NCBI GenBank assembly: GCA_009702305.1
Contig: WLIH01000023.1
Coordinates: 1 to 12,353 of the forward strand
From: Actinomycetota bacterium
GTDB lineage: Bacteria; Actinomycetota; Actinomycetes; Propionibacteriales; Nocardioidaceae
Direction of reading: 5' to 3'
Length of the DNA: 12,353 bases
The notes beneath the pieces were generated by a model. The model did not search any database. It worked only from the letters and a program-made list of their open reading frames with translations, and was not told where the DNA came from. Position 1 is the stretch's first letter. Each line of letters opens with the position of its first letter. A program made the translations under genes and the position numbers. Shown here in pieces: positions 6,924 to 12,353 of this stretch.

Positions 6924-8159
6924 TCAGGCCCAGGCAGCGGCGGCGCCGGCGAACGAGACCACCCGCTCCCCGGTCGTCGCCCGGCGTGCCAGCCACAGCG
7001 CCTGCAGCTGGTGGTAGACGTCCGGCTTGCCGGGCCACACGGTGCCGGAGGGCCGCAGGTCGGCATCGAGCTCGTGCCACCACGAGCCCCCGTCGAGATC
7101 GACGTGGTGCGCCTCGGCGAAGCCCAGCCAGCGCTCGAGGTCACGCTCGGCATCGTCGTCCAGCCCGACCGTGATCCTCATGGCCGCGTTGGCCACCGCC
7201 TCCGCGATCACCCAGTGCATCCGCTCCCGCACGACCGGCGCGCCGTCGAAGTCGGTGGTGTAGACGAAGCCGTCCGTCCCGTCGGCGGCCCAGCCGTCGC
7301 GGATCGCGGCCCCGGTGAGGGCCGCGGCCGCGCCGAGAAGACCCTGCCGGTCGGCCGCCACACGGTGCGCCCGGTCGCGGGTCGACGCCACGTGCAGGTG
7401 CAGCAGCAGGCGGGACCACTCGAGGAGGTGCCCGATCGTCACGCCGTAGGGCTGGAACGGGTCCGCCGGCCGGTCGCGGTGGTGCTCGGGCTGCGGCACC
7501 CAGGCTTCGTCGAAGTGCTCGGGCAGCCGCCAGGAGAAGCCCGGTCCGAGGTCGTGGGCCACCCGCTCGCCGATCCGCGTCGCCGCGGCCAGCGCCCAGG
7601 AGTCGCCGCTCACGTCGTACGCCGCCAGCAGCGCCTCGACCGCGTGCATGTTCGCGTTGAGGCCGCGGTAGGCGTCGCACGTCGCGAAGTCGCGGTCCCA
7701 GGCGTCGACGACCATGCCGTGCTCCTCCTCCCAGAAGCGCTCGCGCAGGACGGCGACCGCCTCGGCCAGCAGCTCGGGACCGCGCGGGTGGCCGGCTGCG
7801 GTGGCCGTGGCCCCGGCGAGCACGACGAACGCGTGCGCATAGCCCGCCTTGCTGTCGTCGTCCGGAGCGCCGTCCGGTCGCAGGGTCGTGAACCAACCGC
7901 CGCTGCGCTCGTCGCGCCACGGCCCGAGGAGCGCGGCGACACCGTGGTCGAGCAGCGCGCGGGCTCCGGCACGGTCGGGCCCGAGCAAGGAGGCCAGCCC
8001 GAACACGTGGGTCATCCGGCAGGTGATCCAGAGCTCCACCGGGGCCTGCGGGGGCACGGAGCCGGTCGCGTCGAGGTGGCCGAAGCCCGCGTCGACCCGG
8101 GCCCGCGCGGCGAAGTCGAGGAGCCGAGCGATCTCGACGTCCAGGTCCATCGACCTCAC
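6924..8159 (-). CDS. AGE-family aldose-ketose isomerase, YihS-like, 411 aa
   Basis: This is an (alpha/alpha)6-barrel enzyme of the N-acylglucosamine 2-epimerase superfamily, closest in motif to E. coli YihS (sulfoquinovose/mannose isomerase). Segments match YihS as I recall it: WITCRMTHV (44-52, Arg48), RGLNANMHAVEA (165-176, His172), GHLLEW (243-248, His244/Glu247), GFVYTTDFDGAPVVRER (297-313) and DVYH (380-383, His383). These match the YihS catalytic set Arg55/His176/His248/Glu251/His383. It should interconvert an aldose with its 2-ketose in the cytoplasm. GTG 8159 overlaps the TetR stop (GTGA); ATG 8150 would shorten the protein by three residues and is equally possible, neither having a good Shine-Dalgarno. 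It is the second gene of a TetR-isomerase operon. No sulfoquinovosidase, kinase, aldolase or monooxygenase is in the window, so sulfoquinovose is not established; mannose or another hexose is as likely. Confidence 0.88.
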   Translation of the reverse strand: MRSMDLDVEIARLLDFAARARVDAGFGHLDATGSVPPQAPVELWITCRMTHVFGLASLLGPDRAGARALLDHGVAALLGPWRDERSGGWFTTLRPDGAPDDDSKAGYAHAFVVLAGATATAAGHPRGPELLAEAVAVLRERFWEEEHGMVVDAWDRDFATCDAYRGLNANMHAVEALLAAYDVSGDSWALAAATRIGERVAHDLGPGFSWRLPEHFDEAWVPQPEHHRDRPADPFQPYGVTIGHLLEWSRLLLHLHVASTRDRAHRVAADRQGLLGAAAALTGAAIRDGWAADGTDGFVYTTDFDGAPVVRERMHWVIAEAVANAAMRITVGLDDDAERDLERWLGFAEAHHVDLDGGSWWHELDADLRPSGTVWPGKPDVYHQLQALWLARRATTGERVVSFAGAAAAWA

Positions 8160-8872
8160 CCGGCCTGAGCGTCGACGGCAGCGTCGCTGCCCGCCGACGA
8201 GGACAGCGTCGCGGCCACGCCGGCCACGCGCAGCGCCAGCGCCACGAACTCCTCGGCGAACTCAGCCGCGTGGATCTCCGGCTGGTAGGGGTACTGCACG
8301 GCGGCGGACTGACCCATCGCCGCCAGCGTCCACATGGTCGTGCGGAGGTGGGCGATGTGGAAGCTGCCCTCGTCGTGCCCGCGTCGCAGCACCTGCGCCA
8401 GCAGGTCCCTCGTCGCCTGGCGGTGGTTGCGCACGATGGCGAGCGGCTCCGGCGCGAGGTGGGCGGTCTCGGTGCCGATGACGAGGGTGAGCCGAGGGAA
8501 CTCGCAGCTCATCAGCACGTGGGTCCGCACGAGCGCCTCGAGCTGGGCGGTCGGCGAGCTGCCGGCGTGGACCAGGGCCGACAGGAGCTCGGAGTGGGCG
8601 TGCGCCCATCCGAAGAGGACGAGGCGCTCGAGGATCGCGTCCTTGCTGGCGAAGTGGTTGTAGAGACTCGGCGCCTGCATGCCCAGCTCGGCGGCAATGT
8701 CACGGGTCGTCGAGGCGACGAAGCCCTTGGTCGCGAAGAGCCCCATGGCCGCAGCGAGCACGCGCCGCTGGCCGCCGGTCAGCTCAGGCGTCGGCGGCAG
8801 AGCGTCGGGCTCGAGATCGGTGCGCCAGGTAGCGGACGGCGGACCGGGGAGCTGGAGGGGTCCGTTCGTCAT
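8156..8872 (-). CDS. TetR family transcriptional regulator, 238 aa
   Basis: The N-terminal TetR helix-turn-helix spans about residues 34-82, with TTRDIAAELGMQAPSLYNHF (55-74) followed by ASKDAIL, the family signature. It is followed by an all-helical ligand/dimer domain. The first 30 residues form a Pro-rich tail, somewhat longer than usual. ATG 8872 is chosen; upstream in-frame TTG 8908 and GTG 8896 are poorer starts, and extending does not add recognisable domain. The gene diverges from the hydrolase-ligase-SGNH operon, and a perfect 16-base inverted repeat sits at that operon's promoter, the usual arrangement for a local repressor released by a substrate or its acyl-CoA. Its stop overlaps the isomerase start (GTGA), so repressor and isomerase are co-translated and the isomerase may belong to the same regulon. 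The effector is unknown. Confidence 0.93.
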   Translation of the reverse strand: MTNGPLQLPGPPSATWRTDLEPDALPPTPELTGGQRRVLAAAMGLFATKGFVASTTRDIAAELGMQAPSLYNHFASKDAILERLVLFGWAHAHSELLSALVHAGSSPTAQLEALVRTHVLMSCEFPRLTLVIGTETAHLAPEPLAIVRNHRQATRDLLAQVLRRGHDEGSFHIAHLRTTMWTLAAMGQSAAVQYPYQPEIHAAEFAEEFVALALRVAGVAATLSSSAGSDAAVDAQAG

Positions 8873-8924
8873 GGACCTACGACACCACGAGGGCACCGCG
8901 ATCGGCAACCAGGAGTCTGCTCAC

Positions 8925-8938
8925 GGACGTTCACGTCC
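8925..8938. repeat. inverted repeat GGACGT-TC-ACGTCC
   Basis: Perfect six-base arms (8925-8930 and 8933-8938) around TC, about 53 bases upstream of the TetR start and 34 bases upstream of the hydrolase operon -35. The place and symmetry suit a second regulator site, distinct in sequence from the 16-base repeat at 8998. No binding protein can be named. Confidence 0.4.
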
Positions 8939-8957
8939 AGACGCGTCGACCTGGACG
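8934..8957. repeat. inverted repeat CGTCCAG-N10-CTGGACG
   Basis: Seven-base perfect arms (8934-8940 and 8951-8957) flank a ten-base spacer that itself contains ACGCGT and GTCGAC. It shares bases with the GGACGT palindrome just before it, so the two structures are mutually exclusive as hairpins. It lies within the TetR 5' region on the minus strand, so it could be a DNA site or an mRNA leader hairpin. Confidence 0.4.
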
Positions 8958-8971
8958 CGGGAGCGTGACTC

Positions 8972-9000
8972 TTGACACTCGTGCCGGTCGATCGCAAACT
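8972..9000 (+). promoter_or_regulatory. sigma-A-type promoter of the hydrolase-ligase-SGNH operon
   Basis: A perfect -35 TTGACA (8972-8977) is followed after 17 bases by CAAACT (8995-9000), which keeps the important A at position 2 and T at position 6 of the -10 box. The predicted start, near 9007, leaves a short leader containing the Shine-Dalgarno AAAGG (9020-9024) before ATG 9031. The -10 and start site are overlapped by the inverted repeat at 8998-9013. Confidence 0.6.
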
Positions 9001-9013
9001 AACAGTCGTTAGT
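8998..9013. promoter_or_regulatory. putative TetR operator ACTAAC-AGTC-GTTAGT
   Basis: Six-base perfect inverted arms (8998-9003 and 9008-9013) around a four-base centre lie across the 3' edge of the -10 and the predicted transcription start of the plus-strand operon. The size and shape suit a TetR dimer, and the divergently encoded TetR protein is the obvious candidate. Bound protein would block polymerase on the plus side. On the minus strand the right part gives TAGTTT (9001-8996), a weak -10 match, so autoregulation is possible too. Confidence 0.65.
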
Positions 9014-9030
9014 ACGACGAAAGGCTGATC

Positions 9031-9825
9031 ATGCCGCTGCTCGACCGTCCCGGCGCCACGATCCACTGGGAGGAGCAGGGCAGCGGCACGCCCCTCCTGC
9101 TCATCATGGGGACCAGGATGTCCTCGGCCATGTGGTACCCCGTGCTGCCGCACCTCGCCGCGCACCACCGCGTCATCACCCTCGACAACCGCGGAGCCGG
9201 GAAGTCCTCGCCCAGCAGCGACTTCACCATCGCCGACATGGTCGAGGACTGCGTGGCCGTGCTCGACGCCGCCGGCGTCGATCGCGCCCATGTCTACGGC
9301 GTCTCGCTCGGCGGCGGGCTGACCCTGGAGCTCGGCATGACCCATCCCGACCGGGTGCGCTCGCTCGTCCTGGGCTGCGTGGGTGCGAAGACCGAGGTCT
9401 CCCCGCCGGCGGGCCGGCCCAACCCGCTGCTGAAGCTGGTGCCGAAGAAGCTGCTCTTCCGCCTGATCGCGCCGGCGTTCTACGGCCCGGCGTGCGACCC
9501 GACGGCCCGAGCGATCGACATGGACATCCTGCGCCAGGACCCCTACGACCCGGAGACCGTCGCGCAGCAGAGCCGGGCGACCCAGGCCTACGCCACGAGC
9601 TGGGAGAGAGTCGAGGCCGTGAGCGCGCCCACCCTCGTCCTGCACGGCGACCGTGACACGGCCGTGCCGGTCGAGGGCGGACGCCAGCTGGCGGCGCGGA
9701 TCCCCGGCGCGCGGATCGTGGAGTACCCCGGCGCCGGCCACAACTACCTGGTCGGTCGCGGCGAGCAGACCGCCCAGCACGTGCTTGACTTCCTCGCCGA
9801 GGTGGACGCCGGGGTCGCCTCGTGA
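9031..9825 (+). CDS. alpha/beta fold hydrolase, 264 aa
   Basis: ATG 9031 follows the Shine-Dalgarno AAAGG (9020-9024) at six bases. The protein is a complete single-domain alpha/beta hydrolase. The nucleophile is Ser92 in GVSLGGG, the probable acid is Asp209 in HGDRDTAVP, and His237 is in PGAGHN. The first oxyanion strand reads LLLIMGTRM (22-30), with Met-Gly where many members have His-Gly. LDNRGAGKSS (51-60) is the usual loop of the esterase/epoxide-hydrolase/C-C hydrolase group. There is no signal peptide, so it acts in the cytoplasm. It is the first gene of an operon reading into an acyl-AMP ligase with a GTGA overlap, which suggests that it releases a carboxylic acid from an ester, thioester or lactone that the ligase then activates. 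It is probably repressed by the divergent TetR protein. The substrate is not identifiable. Confidence 0.9.
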   Translation: MPLLDRPGATIHWEEQGSGTPLLLIMGTRMSSAMWYPVLPHLAAHHRVITLDNRGAGKSSPSSDFTIADMVEDCVAVLDAAGVDRAHVYGVSLGGGLTLELGMTHPDRVRSLVLGCVGAKTEVSPPAGRPNPLLKLVPKKLLFRLIAPAFYGPACDPTARAIDMDILRQDPYDPETVAQQSRATQAYATSWERVEAVSAPTLVLHGDRDTAVPVEGGRQLAARIPGARIVEYPGAGHNYLVGRGEQTAQHVLDFLAEVDAGVAS

Positions 9826-11255
9826 CCACCTTCGTCGAGCTGCTCGACGTCCGGGCCGACGAACGTCCCGACGCCGCGGCACTCACCTGCGAGGCCGTCA
9901 CCCTCACCCGCGCCGACGTCCGCGATCTCAGCCGCAGCCGGGCCGCAGACCTCGCCGCCCAAGGCGTCGTCGCGGGCGACTTCGTCAGCATCGCACTGCC
10001 GAACTCCCCCGACTTCCTCGTCTGGGCGATCGCCGCCTGGCGGCTCGGCGCCGTGCCGCAGCCGCTCTCGCACCGGATGGCGCCGCCCGAGCTGCAGGCG
10101 ATCGCCGACCTGGTGCGTCCGCGCGGGATCGTCGGCACCCGCATCCCCGGCCACGCCGAGCTGGTCCCCGGCGCCGGCGACGGGCCGCTGCCCGACGACG
10201 CTCCAGTGTCGCCGTACTGGAAGGCGCCGACGAGCGGCGGCTCCACCGGCCGCCCCAAGGTCATCGTCGCCAACGCGCCGGCGCTCGCCGAGCAGGTGCT
10301 GCCGTTCGGCGACCTGCTGCTCATGCCCGCGGACGACGTGGCCCTGGTGCCCGGACCCCTGCACCACAACGCGCCCTTCATGTTCGCGACGCTCGCGCTA
10401 CTGCGCGGCAACCACGTGGTGCTGCAGCCGCGCTTCGACGCCGAGACCTGCCTGATCGACGTCGCTCGGCACCGGGCTCGGTGGATGTACGCCGTGCCGA
10501 CGATGATGCAGCGCATCTGGCGCCTCGATCCCGAGGTGCGCGAGCGCCACGACCTGAGCAGCCTGGAGCACGTCGTGCACATGGCCGCACCCTGCCCGCC
10601 GTGGCTCAAGCGTGCGTGGATCGAGTGGCTCGGTCCGCGGGCCGTGATCGAGGTGTACGCCGCCACCGAGGCACAGGCCGCGACCCGGATCGACGGAGTC
10701 GAGTGGCTGGCGCGCCCCGGCTCGGCCGGGCGGGTGATCCTCGGCGAGATGCAGGTGCTCGACGACGACCTGCGCCCGGTCGCCCCGGGGACCGTCGGTC
10801 GGATCTGGATGCGCCGCGGGCCGGACGCGGAGCCGCCGTACTTCTACGTCGGTGCCGCCGCGAAGGCGGCCGACGGCGGCTGGGAGTGCCTGGGCGACAT
10901 CGGTGTCATCGACGCCGACGGCTACGTGTTCCTCACCGACCGCGACTCCGACATGATCCTGGTCGGCGGGTCCAACGTGTATCCCGCCGAGGTCGAGGCC
11001 GCGATCGACGAGCACCCCTCCGTGCTGTCGTGCTGCGTCATCGGGCTGCCCGAGCCCGACCTCGGTGCCGTGCCGCACGCGATCGTGCACGCGTCGCGGC
11101 CGGTCAGCGACGAGGAGCTCGTGGCCTTCGTGCGCGAGCGACTCTCGCCGTACAAGCTGCCCCGCTCGTTCGAGTACGTCGACGAGTCGGTGCGCGACGA
11201 TGCGGGCAAAGTCCGGCGCTCGGCTCTGCGCGCGGCCCGTCTGGAGAAGGTGTGA
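9822..11255 (+). CDS. AMP-dependent synthetase/ligase (acyl-CoA synthetase type), 477 aa
   Basis: This ANL-superfamily enzyme should activate a carboxylic acid with ATP to an acyl-adenylate and transfer it to CoA. The phosphate loop TSGGSTGRPK lies at 137-146. GPLHHNAPF (178-186) is a substrate-side segment, EVYAATEAQ (277-285) stands for the usual YGxTE, and CLGDIG (357-362) precedes the hinge TDRDSDMILVGGSNVYPAEVE (372-392). The catalytic lysine is Lys463 in DDAGKVRR. At 477 residues it is a little short for FadD-type ligases, mainly in the N-terminal part. GTG 9822 overlaps the hydrolase stop (GTGA), with only a weak GGGG (9811-9814) as ribosome site, so translation probably depends on coupling. 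The acid cannot be named; cyclic, aromatic or bile/steroid-side-chain acids are possible because HHNAPF-type ligases occur in such clusters, but this is from memory. Confidence 0.9.
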   Translation: MTTFVELLDVRADERPDAAALTCEAVTLTRADVRDLSRSRAADLAAQGVVAGDFVSIALPNSPDFLVWAIAAWRLGAVPQPLSHRMAPPELQAIADLVRPRGIVGTRIPGHAELVPGAGDGPLPDDAPVSPYWKAPTSGGSTGRPKVIVANAPALAEQVLPFGDLLLMPADDVALVPGPLHHNAPFMFATLALLRGNHVVLQPRFDAETCLIDVARHRARWMYAVPTMMQRIWRLDPEVRERHDLSSLEHVVHMAAPCPPWLKRAWIEWLGPRAVIEVYAATEAQAATRIDGVEWLARPGSAGRVILGEMQVLDDDLRPVAPGTVGRIWMRRGPDAEPPYFYVGAAAKAADGGWECLGDIGVIDADGYVFLTDRDSDMILVGGSNVYPAEVEAAIDEHPSVLSCCVIGLPEPDLGAVPHAIVHASRPVSDEELVAFVRERLSPYKLPRSFEYVDESVRDDAGKVRRSALRAARLEKV

Positions 11256-11256
11256 G

Positions 11257-12353
11257 ATGAAGGGCATCCCGTTCGGCCTCGAGGGCGAGCCGGTCCGCGT
11301 GGCCGGTGCGCTCGGCCTGCCACCTGGTCGCCACGGCACCGGCATCAGCCGGATGAGCCTGCGGTCCTTGGCCCAGACCCTGGATGCCGAGCTGCCCCTG
11401 ATCGCCGCGAGCCCCTCCGGCGTGCGGCTGGAGCTGCGCACCGATGCCGACGTGCTCGAGCTCGAGCTGCACCTGACCCGGTTGCAGGTCTTCGACCGTC
11501 CGGTCACCGACCTGGTCCTCGACATCGTCGTCGACGGCGGCGCCCCGCGTCGGGTCGAGGTCGACGGCGGCGCCGTCCTGCACCTGCGCGGACCGGAGGG
11601 CATGTCGCTCGAGGATGCCGCGCCGCTGACGCTCACCATCGATGGCCTTGGCGAGGGCGAGAAGGATGTCGAGATCTGGCTGCCCCACAACGGCTTCGCC
11701 GAGCTGTGCGCCGTGCGGATCCCCGACGACGCCTGCGCGTCGGCCGTCGTCCGCCCGCGCACCAGGTGGGTGCATTACGGCAGCTCGATCAGCCACTGCC
11801 TGGAGGCCCGCCGACCCACCGAGACCTGGCCGGTGTCCGTCGCACGACGCCACGACCTCGACCTCGTCAACCTCGGCCTGGGCGGTCACTGCCACGTCGA
11901 CCAGCACGTGGCACGCGACATCCGCGACCTCGCCCCGGACCTGGTCAGCCTCAAGCTCGGTGTCAACGTGGTCAACCACGACAGCTTCCGCGAGCGGACG
12001 TTCGTGCCGACCGTCCACGGCTTCCTCGACACCCTGCGCGAGCGGTTGCCCGACACCCCGATCCTGATCCTGAGCCCCATCGTCTGCCCGCCCGCGGAGG
12101 ACGTCCCGGGCCCGACGCTGCCCGGCGAGGACGGCCAGTTCTACGCTCCGCCGCGCGACCCCGCAGTCGCCAAGGGTGCGCTGTCGGTCGGCCGGATCCG
12201 CGAGCTGCTCGTGGCGATCGTCGCGCAGCGGGTGGCGGCCGGCGACGACCACCTCGTCTACCTGAGCGGGCTGGAGCTCTTCGGGCCCGACGACGCCGGG
12301 GACCTCTACGACTCGCTGCACCCGTCGCCGGAGGGCTACCTCGTGATCGCCGA
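11257..12353 (+). CDS. SGNH/GDSL-type esterase with N-terminal beta domain, right edge cut
   Basis: The frame opens at ATG 11257, one base after the ligase stop, with AAGG (11247-11250) six bases upstream, and runs without stop to the window end (365 codons seen). The first 165 or so residues are beta-rich and without clear motifs, like the carbohydrate-binding-type N-domain of some SGNH esterases. The hydrolase domain follows. Block I is HYGSSIS (173-179, nucleophile Ser177, with Ser in place of the Asp of GDS), block II Gly is in NLGLGGH (205-211), block III Asn237 is in LGVNVVN, and block V is YDSLHP (351-356, Asp352/His355). All four SGNH residues are present and the His block is reached, so only a short C-terminal tail should be missing. 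No signal peptide is seen. It probably removes acyl groups, or acts on an acylated sugar or polyketide, in the same pathway as the preceding hydrolase and ligase. Confidence 0.85.
   Translation, partial: MKGIPFGLEGEPVRVAGALGLPPGRHGTGISRMSLRSLAQTLDAELPLIAASPSGVRLELRTDADVLELELHLTRLQVFDRPVTDLVLDIVVDGGAPRRVEVDGGAVLHLRGPEGMSLEDAAPLTLTIDGLGEGEKDVEIWLPHNGFAELCAVRIPDDACASAVVRPRTRWVHYGSSISHCLEARRPTETWPVSVARRHDLDLVNLGLGGHCHVDQHVARDIRDLAPDLVSLKLGVNVVNHDSFRERTFVPTVHGFLDTLRERLPDTPILILSPIVCPPAEDVPGPTLPGEDGQFYAPPRDPAVAKGALSVGRIRELLVAIVAQRVAAGDDHLVYLSGLELFGPDDAGDLYDSLHPSPEGYLVIA

Noticed and set aside
7011..8168. Plus-strand open frame across the isomerase gene
   Set aside because: Antisense shadow; the minus-strand frame holds all YihS-type active-site residues.
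8873..8908. TTG (8908) or GTG (8896) start extending the TetR protein
   Set aside because: These are weak start codons with no Shine-Dalgarno, and they add only 8-12 residues without domain similarity. ATG 8872 suffices.
9224..10666. Minus-strand frame of 480 codons across the hydrolase/ligase junction
   Set aside because: It crosses two real genes antisense, and its translation is Ser/Arg-rich without motifs.
10398..12321. Long minus-strand frames over the ligase and SGNH genes
   Set aside because: The plus-strand frames carry full ANL and SGNH motif sets; the minus frames show only compositionally biased sequence.
1..12353. tRNA, rRNA, CRISPR arrays, insertion sequences or prophage genes
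   Set aside because: I read for them and found no cloverleaf, direct-repeat array, transposase motif or terminal inverted repeats; composition is even throughout.

Overview
The window is very GC-rich, with GC-biased third codon positions, GTG as well as ATG starts and several four-base ATGA/GTGA gene overlaps. This is typical of a high-GC actinobacterium. The valine-dehydrogenase-like gene resembles streptomycete Vdh as I recall that family. A Nocardioides-like host is plausible, but that is inference. I see no tRNA, rRNA, CRISPR array, insertion sequence or phage gene. Gene content is dense: nine protein genes, seven complete and one cut at each edge.

Layout. (1) Positions 1-1670, plus strand: the C-terminal catalytic domain of an S9 prolyl-oligopeptidase-type serine peptidase (left edge cut), overlapping by ATGA a small alpha/beta hydrolase. 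(2) Positions 1697-6300, minus strand: a Leu/Phe/Val-type amino-acid dehydrogenase (valine-dehydrogenase-like) translationally coupled by ATGA to a very large fused indolepyruvate:ferredoxin-oxidoreductase-family 2-oxoacid oxidoreductase. (3) Positions 6432-6881, plus strand: a divergent Lrp/AsnC regulator, apparently from a leaderless promoter. The 131-base divergent spacer carries helically phased repeats and a palindrome. (4) Positions 6924-8872, minus strand: a TetR regulator followed, with a GTGA overlap, by a YihS-like AGE-family sugar isomerase. (5) Positions 9031-12353, plus strand, divergent from the TetR gene: an alpha/beta hydrolase, an acyl-AMP ligase (acyl-CoA synthetase type) and an SGNH/GDSL esterase (right edge cut), packed as one operon. 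A consensus-like -35 (TTGACA) and a perfect ACTAAC-N4-GTTAGT inverted repeat lie in front of it.

How the genes work together (inference). The Vdh/IOR pair reads as a two-step amino-acid catabolic module. Oxidative deamination gives a 2-oxo acid plus NADH, and the IOR-type enzyme then oxidatively decarboxylates it to an acyl-CoA with reduced ferredoxin; the adjacent Lrp/AsnC protein would sense an amino acid. The TetR divergon looks like a substrate-inducible module in which two esterase-type hydrolases release an acid that the AMP ligase activates to its CoA thioester. The isomerase made with the TetR protein may act on a sugar part of the same substrate, but nothing in the window names that substrate. 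The two most interesting regions are the Vdh-IOR-Lrp divergon and the TetR-controlled hydrolase/ligase/SGNH/isomerase divergon.
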